Positions 1-8,465 are shown, counted from the first letter of the stretch. The stretch is DNA of 49,731 nucleotides from Acidimicrobiales bacterium (GCA_030446545.1 JAUJNB010000017.1:1-49731); one strand, 5' to 3'. Made by a program: numbers and translations. Notes: generated by a model not told the origin, from the sequence alone.

Positions 1-1
1 C

Positions 2-244
2 CTCGCCGCCAAGGTCGAGCGCTACTCGGTCCAGCTGCAGGCCTACGCCGATGCGGTACGAGAAGCGGTCGCAGAGCCTGTCGCCGGTGGCTACCTGCTC
101 TTCATCGGGGCCACCGGCACCCGTGCCGTGCACGTCGAGACGCCATCCCTACGGTCCGTTCGAGGGAGTGAAGGGCCGCAGTGCACAGGGGGGGCGGCAA
201 GCGGCCAAGACGGCGGGTACACCGGGACCAACGGCGAGAGGTAG
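2..244 (+). CDS. C-terminal end of a PD-(D/E)XK nuclease-like protein (partial)
   Basis: The reading frame is open from the window edge to TAG at 242-244, giving about 80 residues. The segment KVERYSVQLQAYADAV, followed by a short beta-strand-like stretch (GYLLFIGATGTRAVHV), resembles the C-terminal nuclease module of UvrD/RecB-type helicase-nucleases, where a QxxxY helix follows the catalytic strand. The catalytic residues would lie outside the window. The last ~35 residues (after VETPS) are low in recognisable structure. It could also be a stand-alone RecB/Cas4-like exonuclease. The family call is inference from a short motif. Confidence 0.4.
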   Translation, partial: LAAKVERYSVQLQAYADAVREAVAEPVAGGYLLFIGATGTRAVHVETPSLRSVRGSEGPQCTGGAASGQDGGYTGTNGER

Positions 245-259
245 TTTCGCTTCGGGCCC

Positions 260-1075
260 TCAGAGGGCACGGACGTCGAGGGGGTCACCGGCGCCAGGTT
301 GGCCGAGCCGGTCGGCGGCGCTGCCGCCCCGGAGCAGTACCTCGTAGAAGTGGCGGTGCCCGCCAGCCGTCGACCAGCCGCTGCTGCCCGGGGCGAACGA
401 CATCTCACCGTGGTGTACGGCGAAGGTGCCGTCAGTCACCACCGCCACAGCGGAGGTGCCACCGGCGGTGATCTGTACCCGCTGGCCGTTCTCCACGGGT
501 GCCGTCGACCAGGTGGTCTTCAGGTTGCCGTAGCCGTCGACGTAGGCGACGGCCCGCTCGGGCGGCGCAGGAATCCGCTCGGGAGCGAGCGTGGTGCCCA
601 GCCCACCGAGGTCGCCGCGGGCGAGGTCGGCGACGACCGAAGGGAAGAGATCACGAGAACGGAACTGCGATCCTCCCTCGGGTACGGACACCTCTCGCAC
701 CTCAGCCTCGTCCGCGAGGAAGGAGAAGGAGTGCCCGGAGTTCACTCCCACCACGATCACGCCGCTGGGCAGCACGGCGGCCACCAGCTGCTCACCTTCG
801 TTGTCCTGTCGAGGATCGGGCCGATCGGCGCGCGGCGCGACGTTCGTGTACACGAGACGCTCCGGCGGACCCTCCGTGCGGGCGAGCTGGGCCGCGCAGA
901 ACCCTGCGCTCACGGTGTCGAAGGCCGGGACGGGGGTGAGGAAGACGTCGGCCTCCGGCACGCACAGGGCCAAGCGTTGCCGTACTTCGGCGAAGGCGAG
1001 GTCGCCGTGGCCGTAGTCGGCGATCATGTGGATCAGCACCGTCGTGGTCTCCACGGTACCGGACGCTCCAGCCAT
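260..1075 (-). CDS. SAM hydroxide adenosyltransferase (DUF62 family)
   Basis: A 271-residue protein of the fluorinase/chlorinase-like DUF62 family, whose usual members hydrolyse S-adenosylmethionine to adenosine and methionine. The family pattern is visible: an N-terminal segment on ADYGHGD, a central YTNVAPRADRPDPRQDNEGE followed by VIVVGVNSGHSF (Arg/His active-site region), and a C-terminal beta-barrel domain with YVDGYGNLKT, which is characteristic of the family. An in-frame GTG three codons upstream (1084) is an alternative start; ATG at 1075 has a purine-rich GGGGGTGG about 8 nt upstream. It is encoded antisense to, and just after, the nuclease tail. The N-terminal aspartate motif is less canonical than in characterised members, so the exact activity is less certain than the family. 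Confidence 0.75.
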   Translation of the reverse strand: MAGASGTVETTTVLIHMIADYGHGDLAFAEVRQRLALCVPEADVFLTPVPAFDTVSAGFCAAQLARTEGPPERLVYTNVAPRADRPDPRQDNEGEQLVAAVLPSGVIVVGVNSGHSFSFLADEAEVREVSVPEGGSQFRSRDLFPSVVADLARGDLGGLGTTLAPERIPAPPERAVAYVDGYGNLKTTWSTAPVENGQRVQITAGGTSAVAVVTDGTFAVHHGEMSFAPGSSGWSTAGGHRHFYEVLLRGGSAADRLGQPGAGDPLDVRAL

Positions 1076-1394
1076 GCTTGCCACCCCCTCGGGTGCCGGG
1101 GTTCGCGCCCAGCTCTCTTGGAGGCGAACTGTCTCTCCCGTTTGCTATCCGTCTGGGACGGCGTCCTCATCGCCCAGGCCGTTTTGTGGCCCTCGCTCGG
1201 GGTGATTTCTCAGCCCCACTCGGGGTCACCGAAGAGACGGCGCACCTCGGCCGGCGATGGCCCGGGGGATGCCGCGGCAAGTCGAAGGTGCTCCGGCATC
1301 TCCTTCGCGGGGCGCCGGCGTTGTCGGGCGAGCGGCCGGACACCGCCTTCCAGGTGCTGGTCTGTCACCAGTTGGGCCTCACGCCCGACTCGAC

Positions 1395-1690
1395 CGCGTC
1401 GACCTCGGCGCCGGCCCAGGCCAGTTCGCGCTCGCCGTGGCCGGCAACTTCCGACGGGTCGTCGCCGTGGACGTCTCCCCTGTCGTGCTCGGTCGCCGCC
1501 GAGCCAAGTTGCTCGATACGGGGTTGACCCAGGTCGAGGTGGTAGAGGCCGGTTTCCTGACCTATCGCCACCATGGGCCCCCGGCCGACCTCGGCTACTC
1601 CCGCTACGCCCTCCATCACCTTCCCGACTTCGAAGGCGATCGCCTTGCGACGCGTCCCCGGCCGGGATCCACTCCCCTGCCGTGTACCAG
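1395..1690 (+). pseudogene. Decayed class I SAM-dependent methyltransferase
   Basis: One frame reads VDLGAGPGQFALAVAG, FRRVVAVDVSP and VEVVEAGFLTY, ending in YALHHLPDF. These are motif I, the acidic post-II loop and the later motifs of a class I methyltransferase. After about 1635 the homologous continuation (KAIALRRVPGRDPL, compare the usual FWKAVALRRVA-MLRPGG) appears in a different frame, so there is at least one frameshift. No clear start or N-terminal half is found in the approximately 310 bp upstream (1085-1394), which hold no other gene I can support. Confidence 0.55.
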
Positions 1691-1728
1691 TTGCCTACCA
1701 GGCGGGCCTAGCCACGCCTCGTGGGTCG

Positions 1729-2793
1729 TCAGCGGCGATCGGGACGTCTGGGCCCGGTGTGGCGGTGGGCCAGGAGCAGCAACCCTCCCATTCCCACCAT
1801 GGTCGCCCCCATGCCGGCCAGCCTCCCCACGTCGCTGCCGGTGGCCGGGAGTCGGCCCTGCCGGTTGGGCGGGGGCATCCGAGTGGTGGAGGTCGTGGGC
1901 GCCGTGCCGTCGGCATCGACTTGCACTTGGAAGAAGTAGACGGCGTCGCCGGAGTCCCAGCGGGTGAACAGCGAGAGGAGGTAGACGCCCGGGTCGAGGT
2001 CTGCGGAGAACCGTGCGGGGTTGGCCGGCACCACGTCGAATCGTTGCTCGTCCCCGTCGGCAGAGGTGGCGAGCAGTTGTGTCTCCGTGGGCGAGGCCGA
2101 GGTGTCGAAGCGGACCGACAGCGGCGCACCTCTGGAGACCCTCAGGAGGGGAAGCTCGCCAGGATCCGGGGGCAGCTTGTCGACACACAGTGTCTCACTT
2201 AGGTCGGGCCCCGCCGGGACGGTCCAGCAGTAGGAGCCCAGGTCTCCGTCCACCTCGCTCGTCGGCGACACCAGCACGGCTGATGGCGGCTGAGCCGATG
2301 GGCTGTCCACCGACTCGGGGGGCTGGCTGGTGGTCGTGGTCGTGCTCGTGCTCGTGCTCGAGGTCGACGTCGGGGTCGAGGTGCTGGTGGTGGTGGTGGT
2401 GCCCGTCGACCGGGTAACCGAGAAGGGTGCCGAGCCCACACCTTCGTTCCCGCATTGCGAGACGGTCACCTCGGCGGCGGTGAGGTTCTCGGACTGCCCT
2501 GCCTTCTCGGTCGCCTCGATGGTCACCGTGGCTGCTCCGCCTGCGTCGGGCGTGAAGAGCTCCGAGTTGGCCGGGGTGAAACCCTCGAAGGCGAAGTCCA
2601 GGCGGGCCTGGCCACCTCCCGCAGGGGCCGGGCAATTGGCGACCGTCGCGGTGATCTCCGTCCCGATGGGCCCCGACGCGGGGGTGATCGAAACCGTGGG
2701 GGGACCAGCCTGGGCGGACGCGGGGGTCCCGGCCCCCAACCCCAGGCCCACCGCAGCGATCGTCGCGGCGAGAAACAGGCGGACTCTTGCCAT
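1729..2793 (-). CDS. LPXTG-type sortase-anchored surface protein
   Basis: A secreted protein of 354 residues. ATG at 2793 is preceded by a GGTGGAGACC ribosome-binding stretch and opens a classic signal peptide (MARVRLFLAATIAAVGLGLGAGTPASAQA). An Ig-like fold segment (PTVSITPASGPIGTEITATV) comes next, then a Thr/Ser-rich linker at about residues 145-175 encoded by GTGCTC-like hexamers. A second beta-rich domain follows, and the end carries LPATG, a hydrophobic helix and an Arg-rich tail. That is the full sortase cell-wall sorting signal. No sortase gene lies in the window, so the anchoring enzyme is elsewhere. The adhesive or structural role is unknown. Confidence 0.75.
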   Translation of the reverse strand: MARVRLFLAATIAAVGLGLGAGTPASAQAGPPTVSITPASGPIGTEITATVANCPAPAGGGQARLDFAFEGFTPANSELFTPDAGGAATVTIEATEKAGQSENLTAAEVTVSQCGNEGVGSAPFSVTRSTGTTTTTSTSTPTSTSSTSTSTTTTTSQPPESVDSPSAQPPSAVLVSPTSEVDGDLGSYCWTVPAGPDLSETLCVDKLPPDPGELPLLRVSRGAPLSVRFDTSASPTETQLLATSADGDEQRFDVVPANPARFSADLDPGVYLLSLFTRWDSGDAVYFFQVQVDADGTAPTTSTTRMPPPNRQGRLPATGSDVGRLAGMGATMVGMGGLLLLAHRHTGPRRPDRR

Positions 2794-2972
2794 CAGGTCT
2801 CCACCTTCCCTTAGCCCGCACCGTGGCGTCGGCGCGTGGGATACGCCGAGGGACGCTACTCCCCGGGCCCGGTGGGCCTCGCCGGCGAGCGCCCGAGTTG
2901 TCGGCCGGCGCTCCTGCCAGGCGGGTTGGGCCCACCCTGACACCGCTCGCCGGTAGTAGCTTCCAGCACGAC

Positions 2973-3326
2973 ATGGAAACGGCAGCGGCGGCTTCGGTGC
3001 GGCGAATGGCCACTTCCTTGGTGCTGCTGGCGGCCGTGGTGAGCGGTTGCTCGGTGACGACGACCCAGTCCCGCTGTGAGAACGCGCAGTGCCGGATCAC
3101 GCTGTCGGGGGTGGGCGCCGACACCGAGATCGAGCAGCTGGGGGTCACCATCGAGATCGCGGCCATCGGTGGTGACACGGTGACGCTGGCGGTCTACGGC
3201 GAGGACGGTGGCCCCGACGAACAGGTCGAGCTCTCCGAGGGTGAGAGCGCCGAGGTCGTGGGGGTGCAGGTGACCCTCGAGAGCATCGACGGCGACAACA
3301 TCGACCTCAGCGCCCGCCCGGGCTGA
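2973..3326 (+). CDS. Small secreted lipoprotein
   Basis: A 117-residue protein with a short basic N-terminus, a hydrophobic segment and a lipobox (LLAAVVSGC) that places the lipidated Cys near residue 26. The mature part carries two further cysteines close together (CENAQC) and a repetitive acidic beta pattern (VTIEIAAIGGDTVTLAVYG, VQVTLESIDGDNIDLSA). I recognise no named family. A TAGCTT hexamer about 10 nt upstream of the ATG could be a -10 element. It sits divergently from the LPATG surface protein and converges on the DUF4173 gene. Confidence 0.65.
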   Translation: METAAAASVRRMATSLVLLAAVVSGCSVTTTQSRCENAQCRITLSGVGADTEIEQLGVTIEIAAIGGDTVTLAVYGEDGGPDEQVELSEGESAEVVGVQVTLESIDGDNIDLSARPG

Positions 3327-3357
3327 GGCGCGACCCGGCTCGGGTCGGGTCGATCGG

Positions 3358-4809
3358 TCACTCGAGGCAGAGGCGGGAGCGTTCGGCCGCGGCCCGGGCC
3401 ACCGCCAGGTTGAGTCGGGCCACCCCGCCACGTCGGATGTCGCAGCGCAAGGCCACCCGGAGTTGCGCGACGGCCGGGGATTCCACGGAGTCTTCGAGGG
3501 CGGCAGCGATGGACGGGAGGGCATCGTCGGAGAGCTGAGTCAGGTAGGAGACGTCGAGCTCGGCGCCGTCAGCCGCCCGGTCGAGGTTGTGACGGACGAC
3601 GAAGGCCTCGGGGTCGAGGACGTTGATTGCCAGGATCAGGGCCACCGCGGCCGCTCCGGAGGCACCCAGCACCCAGTTCGAGTCACTGCTCGGCCGCAGG
3701 TTGCGGATGGCGATGAGGACGAGCAGCACCCCCAGCCAGAGGGCGACCGCCACCACCGACAGCCGCAGCATGGTGAGACCGAAGGCCCGGTCGTAGAGGG
3801 CCATGCGTCGCAGGCAGACGGCCACCAGGCCGACGGCCAGCACCGGGACCCAACCGGCCAGCAGGCGCACGGCGGTCTGGGCCATCACCCCGGGGGCGGC
3901 CAGGGCGCGCACCAGGCCGAGGAAGGCGACGAGCACGGCCGTGGCCCAGCAGAGCTGGAAGAACCCGCTGCGGGCGTACTCCGCCGGCGTCAGGCCGGAG
4001 GACGCCAGCAGTCGCTCACCGGTGGATGTGAGGGCGATGAGCTGGGAGACCACGAACAGCCCCAGCACCCCGGCGGCGAGGATCAGCATGGTGAGGATCT
4101 CGACGGCGCCGAACGTTCCCGTCCTGACATCGTCGTCGGTGTCGACACCGGCGGCGGCGATCGTGCCCAGGATGGTGAGGGAGAACAGGCCGACGAGCAC
4201 GACGTGGCCCACCAGCGGACCTGGGGTCAGGTCGGGGACGAGGAGGCGGGCGAAGACGGCGTCGCCCGAGGCCAACAGGGCCACGACCACGGCCAACAAC
4301 GGCAGGGCCACCAGGCCGGCCCGGGCGACACGCCACACCTGCCCGGCGAGCGGGTCGCCCCGGCGACCGGTGGCGCGGGGTGCCAGCATCCACGGGAGGT
4401 GCCGCGCCCCCCACCAGGCGCGCCCGGCGCGTCGCAGGAGCCGGCGCACGCTGGTGTGCCGCGGCGAACCCGAGCGGGCGAAGAGGACGGCGCCTCCCAC
4501 CAACAGGGCAACGGCCCAGAGGTTGGCCACGGCCAGCCAGGGGCTGGCCCGGGCCACCAGGAACAGGGCGGGCACCGCGGCAGCACCGGCGAGGCACCGG
4601 GCCTCGTGGCTCTCCAGGCGCCGAGAGGCGAACAGCAGGCCGATCACCACCAGCAGACCGGCGGCGAGGACGGCGTTGGTGACCTCGCCCCGTACCCCGA
4701 AGTCGAGCACCACCCCGGCGGCGACGGCGCCCCCGATGAGGGGAGCCGGGAGGGGATGGGGGCGATCCCTCGACGGGGCCGGGCGCTCGAAGAGCTCGGT
4801 GTAGCTCAT
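3358..4809 (-). CDS. DUF4173 family polytopic membrane protein
   Basis: A 483-residue, strongly hydrophobic protein with about ten or more predicted membrane segments and a soluble C-terminal tail (from about residue 400). The segment SSGLTPAEYARSGFFQLCW is typical of the DUF4153/DUF4173 membrane family, whose biochemical function is unknown. ATG at 4809 overlaps the stop codon of the upstream kinase gene as ATGA, so it is the last gene of a regulator-kinase-membrane protein operon. It may be a target or accessory sensor of that two-component system. That link is inference from the coupling. Confidence 0.75.
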   Translation of the reverse strand: MSYTELFERPAPSRDRPHPLPAPLIGGAVAAGVVLDFGVRGEVTNAVLAAGLLVVIGLLFASRRLESHEARCLAGAAAVPALFLVARASPWLAVANLWAVALLVGGAVLFARSGSPRHTSVRRLLRRAGRAWWGARHLPWMLAPRATGRRGDPLAGQVWRVARAGLVALPLLAVVVALLASGDAVFARLLVPDLTPGPLVGHVVLVGLFSLTILGTIAAAGVDTDDDVRTGTFGAVEILTMLILAAGVLGLFVVSQLIALTSTGERLLASSGLTPAEYARSGFFQLCWATAVLVAFLGLVRALAAPGVMAQTAVRLLAGWVPVLAVGLVAVCLRRMALYDRAFGLTMLRLSVVAVALWLGVLLVLIAIRNLRPSSDSNWVLGASGAAAVALILAINVLDPEAFVVRHNLDRAADGAELDVSYLTQLSDDALPSIAAALEDSVESPAVAQLRVALRCDIRRGGVARLNLAVARAAAERSRLCLE

Positions 4810-5822
4810 GGTCGGGCTGCTCCTTCGGCCGGCAGCCGGACCAACATGGTGCACCCGTTCGGCTGGTTGGTCTGGGGGCGGATGTCCCCGCCGTGGAGGT
4901 CGACGATCCAGCGGGCGATGGACAGACCGAGGCCGGCCCCTCCCGACGCGTGGGGGCGGGCGTGGTCGGCCCGGTAGAAGCGCTCGAACACCCGCCCGAC
5001 TTCGGTGTCGGGGATGCCCGGCCCCTCGTCGGCGACGGTCAGGACCACGTCGGGGCCCTCCGACCTGGCCGACAGTCGAACCGGCCGGCCGGCCGGCCCG
5101 TGGCGCAGGGCGTTGGCGGTGAGGTTGGCCAGGACCTGGTGGATCCGGTCAGGGTCGGCCACCAGGACCAGGCCGTCGGGTCGGACCGACGTCTGGATGG
5201 CGCGATCGGGTTCCTGGAGCCGGGCCTCGGCGGCGACGGCATCGAGCAGGGCCGCCAGCTCGACCCGTTCCCGTCGCAGCGGCACCGACCCCGACTCCAA
5301 CCTGGACAGGTCGAGGAGCTGGGTCACGAGACGACCCAGGCGCTCGGTCTGGTGCAACATCGAGCGGAACAGCTCGACGTCAGGGGTCTCCACCTCGTCG
5401 ACCAGGTTCTCCAACCTGGCCTGGAGGGCGGCGATGGGCGTTCGCAGCTCGTGGGACACGTTGGCGATGAGATCGGTGCGGATGCGGTCCACCACGGCCA
5501 GCTCATGGGCCATGGCGTTGAAGGCCCGGGCCAGGTCGCCCACCTCGTCGGCCGACGTGTCGGTGACGCGCTGGTCCCAGTCCCCTTCGGCCATGCGCCC
5601 GGCGGCCCTGGCCATCTCCCGCAGCGGTGAGGTCATTCCTCTGGCCAGGACCTGGACCAGGGCCAGGGCGATGGCCACCGAGATGAACGGACGGAGCCAG
5701 ATGGGCACGCCGTAGCGCAGGCCGATGGTGGAGACCAGGGCGCTCACGGCCACCGCCACCACGATGGCCACGCCCAGCTTGCGCTTGATGGACCCGAGGC
5801 GGTCGAGGGGGCGCAGGTTCAC
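4806..5822 (-). CDS. Two-component sensor histidine kinase
   Basis: A 338-residue membrane kinase with two close N-terminal membrane segments (about 17-36 and 40-62) and almost no periplasmic loop. A HAMP domain (about 60-115) follows, then the HisKA H-box NVSHELRTP with the phosphorylated His at 124, N-box NLTANALRHG (about 233-242), G1 DEGPGI (265-270) and G2 GGAGLGLS (294-301). The missing extracytoplasmic domain suggests it senses a signal in the membrane or through a partner, perhaps the DUF4173 protein downstream. The start overlaps the response-regulator stop by 4 nt (ATGA). Confidence 0.92.
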   Translation of the reverse strand: MNLRPLDRLGSIKRKLGVAIVVAVAVSALVSTIGLRYGVPIWLRPFISVAIALALVQVLARGMTSPLREMARAAGRMAEGDWDQRVTDTSADEVGDLARAFNAMAHELAVVDRIRTDLIANVSHELRTPIAALQARLENLVDEVETPDVELFRSMLHQTERLGRLVTQLLDLSRLESGSVPLRRERVELAALLDAVAAEARLQEPDRAIQTSVRPDGLVLVADPDRIHQVLANLTANALRHGPAGRPVRLSARSEGPDVVLTVADEGPGIPDTEVGRVFERFYRADHARPHASGGAGLGLSIARWIVDLHGGDIRPQTNQPNGCTMLVRLPAEGAARP

Positions 5823-6496
5823 CGCTCCTCCACGCCCAGGGCGTAGCCGACGCCGTGGACGGTGCGGACCACGTCGTCACCGAGCTTGCGGCGAAGCGAC
5901 CGGACGTGGGAGTCAACGGTGCGGGGCCCGGTGCCGTCGGCGTAGCCCCACACGTCGGCCAGGAGTTGGTCACGCGGGAAGACGACACCGGGCCGGGTGA
6001 GGAGGTGGGAGAGGAGGTCGAACTCGATGGGGGTGAGGTGGACCTCGTCACCGTGGCGACGGACCCGGCGGGTGGCGGAATCGAGCTCCAGGTCGCCGTG
6101 ACGGCGGACGGCTCCCTCGGCGGCATCGGCCACCCGGCGCAGCACGGCCCGGACCCGGGCCACCAACTCCCGCGGGCTGAACGGCTTGGTGACGTAGTCG
6201 TCGGCGCCCATGGCCAGGCCCACCACGAGGTCGGTCTCGTCGTCCCTGGCGGTCAACATCACCACCGGCACCCGCCGTTCGGACTGGATCTGGCGGCACA
6301 CCTCCAGCCCGTCGAGACCGGGCAGCATCAGGTCGAGGATGACGAGGTCGGGCTGGAGGCGCCGGCACAGCTCCACCGCCACCGCCCCGTCGGCCACCGA
6401 ACGGGCATCGAAGCCCTCGGCCCGCAGCCGGCTCACCACCGCGTCGGCGATGGCCGGTTCGTCCTCGACCACCAAGACGCTGGGCACGAACCTCAC
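5819..6496 (-). CDS. OmpR/PhoB-family response regulator
   Basis: A 225-residue protein. It has a receiver domain (residues 5-115) with the acidic pocket E11/D12, phospho-acceptor D55 in LVILDLMLPG and invariant K104 in YVTKPF. A C-terminal winged-helix DNA-binding domain (about 130-222) carries the TPIEFDLL and TVDSHVRSLRRKLG signatures. The start is GTG at 6496. It is the first gene of the minus-strand operon with the kinase and the DUF4173 protein, so it probably controls its own operon as well as targets elsewhere. Confidence 0.94.
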   Translation of the reverse strand: MRFVPSVLVVEDEPAIADAVVSRLRAEGFDARSVADGAVAVELCRRLQPDLVILDLMLPGLDGLEVCRQIQSERRVPVVMLTARDDETDLVVGLAMGADDYVTKPFSPRELVARVRAVLRRVADAAEGAVRRHGDLELDSATRRVRRHGDEVHLTPIEFDLLSHLLTRPGVVFPRDQLLADVWGYADGTGPRTVDSHVRSLRRKLGDDVVRTVHGVGYALGVEER

Positions 6497-6633
6497 GGTA
6501 GAGAAACGATGTGTCGTCGTGCCGAGCGAGATGTGTGGATCTGGTGCAGGCCCGAGCCGGCTCTTCGTCCGACGCAGCCCGCCCCGGCCGGGCGCATTCC
6601 AAGGCCCGGGACCAGGCCGGCGGGCCCGGTCGG

Positions 6634-6639
6634 TAGGGT
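6634..6639 (+). promoter_or_regulatory. -10-like hexamer, likely leaderless start
   Basis: TAGGGT lies six bases upstream of the ATG at 6646, the spacing expected if transcription starts at or next to the start codon. No clear -35 is seen. Confidence 0.35.
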
Positions 6640-6645
6640 CGGGGA

Positions 6646-6783
6646 ATGACGTTCCTGCGACGAGCCGTCCTCGCCCTCGGGGTCACCGGATTGGTGACCG
6701 CCGTCCTGCGCCTGCGGGGCAGCGGTGGGGTGCCACCCCAGACGGGAGGCTGGCAAGAGCTGTCCGGCCCGGACTTCCGCTGA
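6646..6783 (+). CDS. 45-residue membrane microprotein
   Basis: A short ORF with a basic start (MTFLRRAV), one hydrophobic segment (about 7-22), then a polar Gly/Pro-rich tail ending SGPDFR. Its ATG has a well-placed -10-like hexamer, and it ends 16 nt before the GTG of the downstream dehydrogenase-like gene, so the two may be cotranscribed. No family recognised; the support is context only. Confidence 0.45.
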   Translation: MTFLRRAVLALGVTGLVTAVLRLRGSGGVPPQTGGWQELSGPDFR

Positions 6784-6799
6784 GCGCCCTGAGCGCCCG

Positions 6800-7807
6800 G
6801 TGAGGTTCGCGGTCCTCGGCGCCGGCGCGGTCGGGGCCCGGGTCGTGCGCCAGCTGGTCATGTCCCCGGGAGTGGACGGCGTGGTCGTCGCCGATCGTGA
6901 CCGGGCCCGGGCCGGCCTGGTGGCCCGGTCGGTGGGCGAGCCGGTCCGGACCGGCGGGTGCGACGATGGGGACGACCCGTGGTGGGAGGGCGCCGATGTG
7001 GCCGTCCTGGCCTCCCCCGGCGGCGACCACGGCCAGGTGGCCGAGCGCCTGGTGGCGGACGGGTGCTCGGTGGTGTCGGTCTCCGACGACCTGGGTGACG
7101 TGGAGGCCCTGCTGGCGCTCGACGCCCGGGCCCGGGCCGGCGGTCGCACGGTGGTGGCCGGCGCCGGCTTCGCCCCGGGTTTGAGCTGCCTGCTCGCCGG
7201 CCACGTGGCGGCCACCTTCGACCGGGTCGACGAGGTGCACGTGGCCAAGACCGGTACCGGCGGGCCGGCCTGCGCCCGGGGTCACCGCCAGGCCTGGCGA
7301 GGTGAGGCCCACGACTGGCGCGACGGGCAGTGGGTGCGTCGCAAGGCCGGTTCTGGCCGGGAGCTGTGCTGGTTCCCCGACCCCGTCGGCCCCGAGGACT
7401 GCTACCGGGCGGCGGCGCCCGACGCCCTGGTGTTGGTGCCGGCCTTCCCCGGCGTGGGCCGGGTCACCAGCCGGGTGGGGGCCAGCCGGCGTGACCGCGT
7501 CACCGCCCACCTGCCTCTGCTGCTCCGTCCCCGTGGCGAGGGCCGCCTGGGCGCCATTCGGGTGGAGGTGCGGGGGCAGCGCAGCGGGTTGCACGACACG
7601 GCGGTGGTCGGGGCCCTCGACCGGCCGGCCGCGGCCGGCGGGGCTGTGGCCGCCCTCAGCGCCGTGGCCCTGGCCGAGGGCCGGTTGCGACGGACCGGGG
7701 CCGGCGGGGTGGCCGAGCTGGTGGACCAACGCCCCACCTTCCTGGCCGAGCTGTCGAGAAGGGGCGTGAAGGCGGCCGGCTTCGTCGGCGCCGCCGGCCC
7801 CTCCTGA
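6800..7807 (+). CDS. Saccharopine dehydrogenase/Gfo-Idh-like NAD(P)-binding protein
   Basis: A 335-residue protein beginning VRFAVLGAGAVGARVVRQL, a Rossmann GxGxxG nucleotide-binding fold, with VVVADRD at the end of beta-2 and VAVLASPGGDHGQVAERL as the next beta-alpha unit. The GAGFAPGLSCLLAGHVA segment and the following catalytic-type domain resemble saccharopine dehydrogenase-like reductases. Substrate unknown. The GTG start at 6800 was chosen because it begins directly at the first beta-strand; upstream in-frame sequence codes for nothing recognisable. Confidence 0.65.
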   Translation: MRFAVLGAGAVGARVVRQLVMSPGVDGVVVADRDRARAGLVARSVGEPVRTGGCDDGDDPWWEGADVAVLASPGGDHGQVAERLVADGCSVVSVSDDLGDVEALLALDARARAGGRTVVAGAGFAPGLSCLLAGHVAATFDRVDEVHVAKTGTGGPACARGHRQAWRGEAHDWRDGQWVRRKAGSGRELCWFPDPVGPEDCYRAAAPDALVLVPAFPGVGRVTSRVGASRRDRVTAHLPLLLRPRGEGRLGAIRVEVRGQRSGLHDTAVVGALDRPAAAGGAVAALSAVALAEGRLRRTGAGGVAELVDQRPTFLAELSRRGVKAAGFVGAAGPS

Positions 7808-7817
7808 CCGACGAAGG

Positions 7818-7823
7818 TAATGT
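7818..7823 (+). promoter_or_regulatory. -10-like hexamer upstream of the 168-aa gene
   Basis: TAATGT lies seven bases before the GTG at 7831, again suggesting a leaderless or near-leaderless transcript. Confidence 0.35.
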
Positions 7824-7830
7824 TGTAAGC

Positions 7831-8337
7831 GTGTCGCCGCCGGCGCCGTCGCCCGTGGAGGAGATTCGCGCCTGGTTCGTGGCCCGTGTGCCGACGACCT
7901 GGTCGGTGGGCCCCGTGGCCGTCGACGCCGACCGGGACGAGATCCTGGTCACCAGCTCACTCGCCGCTCCCGAGCCCGCCGGCACGCGCGCCGTCCTGGC
8001 CCAGGTGAAGCGCTTCCGGGAGGAGACCCGGGAAGGCCGGGTCGTCCTGGCCCACGAGGCCGAGCATCGTTTCGGGCGAAAGGTGTCGTGGGCGGCCTCC
8101 TGTGGGGGCGAGGTGTTCGTGTTCGCCCACTTGGCCGTGCCGGTCATGACCCGGTTGCGCATGGAGGAGCGGAGCGTGCTCGACACGCTCATCGACGCCG
8201 GCGTGGCCCGCAGCCGGAGCGAGGCGCTGGCCTGGTGCGTCCGCCTGGTGGGCCGCCACCAGGCCGAGTGGATCACCCAGCTCCGCCAGGCCCTGGTGGC
8301 GGTGGAGGAGGCCCGGGCCGCCGGGCCCGACCGCTGA
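7831..8337 (+). CDS. Conserved hypothetical protein with ribbon-helix-helix-like C-terminus
   Basis: A 168-residue soluble protein. The N-terminal half (about 10-110) is a mixed alpha/beta stretch with EETREGRVVLAHEAEHRFGRKVSWAA and EVFVFAHLAVPVMTRLRMEER. The C-terminal third (LDTLIDAGVARSRSEALAWCVRLV) resembles a ribbon-helix-helix or CopG-like dimerisation and DNA-binding element. I do not recognise the family by name. A regulatory role is only suggested by that helix pattern. It precedes the LigD-type polymerase gene on the same strand, separated by a tandem repeat. Confidence 0.6.
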   Translation: MSPPAPSPVEEIRAWFVARVPTTWSVGPVAVDADRDEILVTSSLAAPEPAGTRAVLAQVKRFREETREGRVVLAHEAEHRFGRKVSWAASCGGEVFVFAHLAVPVMTRLRMEERSVLDTLIDAGVARSRSEALAWCVRLVGRHQAEWITQLRQALVAVEEARAAGPDR

Positions 8338-8389
8338 ACCGAGGACCGCCACGTTCCGGAGGATGGGTGTGGCTCAGCGACGTCGCCCG

Positions 8390-8445
8390 CCCGGAACCTC
8401 GCCAGCCCGGAACCTCGCCAGCCCGGAACCTCGCCCGCCCGGAAC
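8390..8445 (+). repeat. 16-bp tandem repeat, 3.5 copies
   Basis: The unit CCCGGAACCTCGCCAG occurs at 8390-8405 and 8406-8421 exactly, at 8422-8437 with two changes, and in part at 8438-8445. It fills the spacer just upstream of the polymerase gene, ending about 20 nt before its GTG start. Confidence 0.85.
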
Positions 8446-8465
8446 GACGCGTGGGATGCTTGGGC

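Noticed and set aside
8390..8445. CRISPR-like array
   Set aside because: The repeats are contiguous with no unique spacers and no cas genes are nearby.
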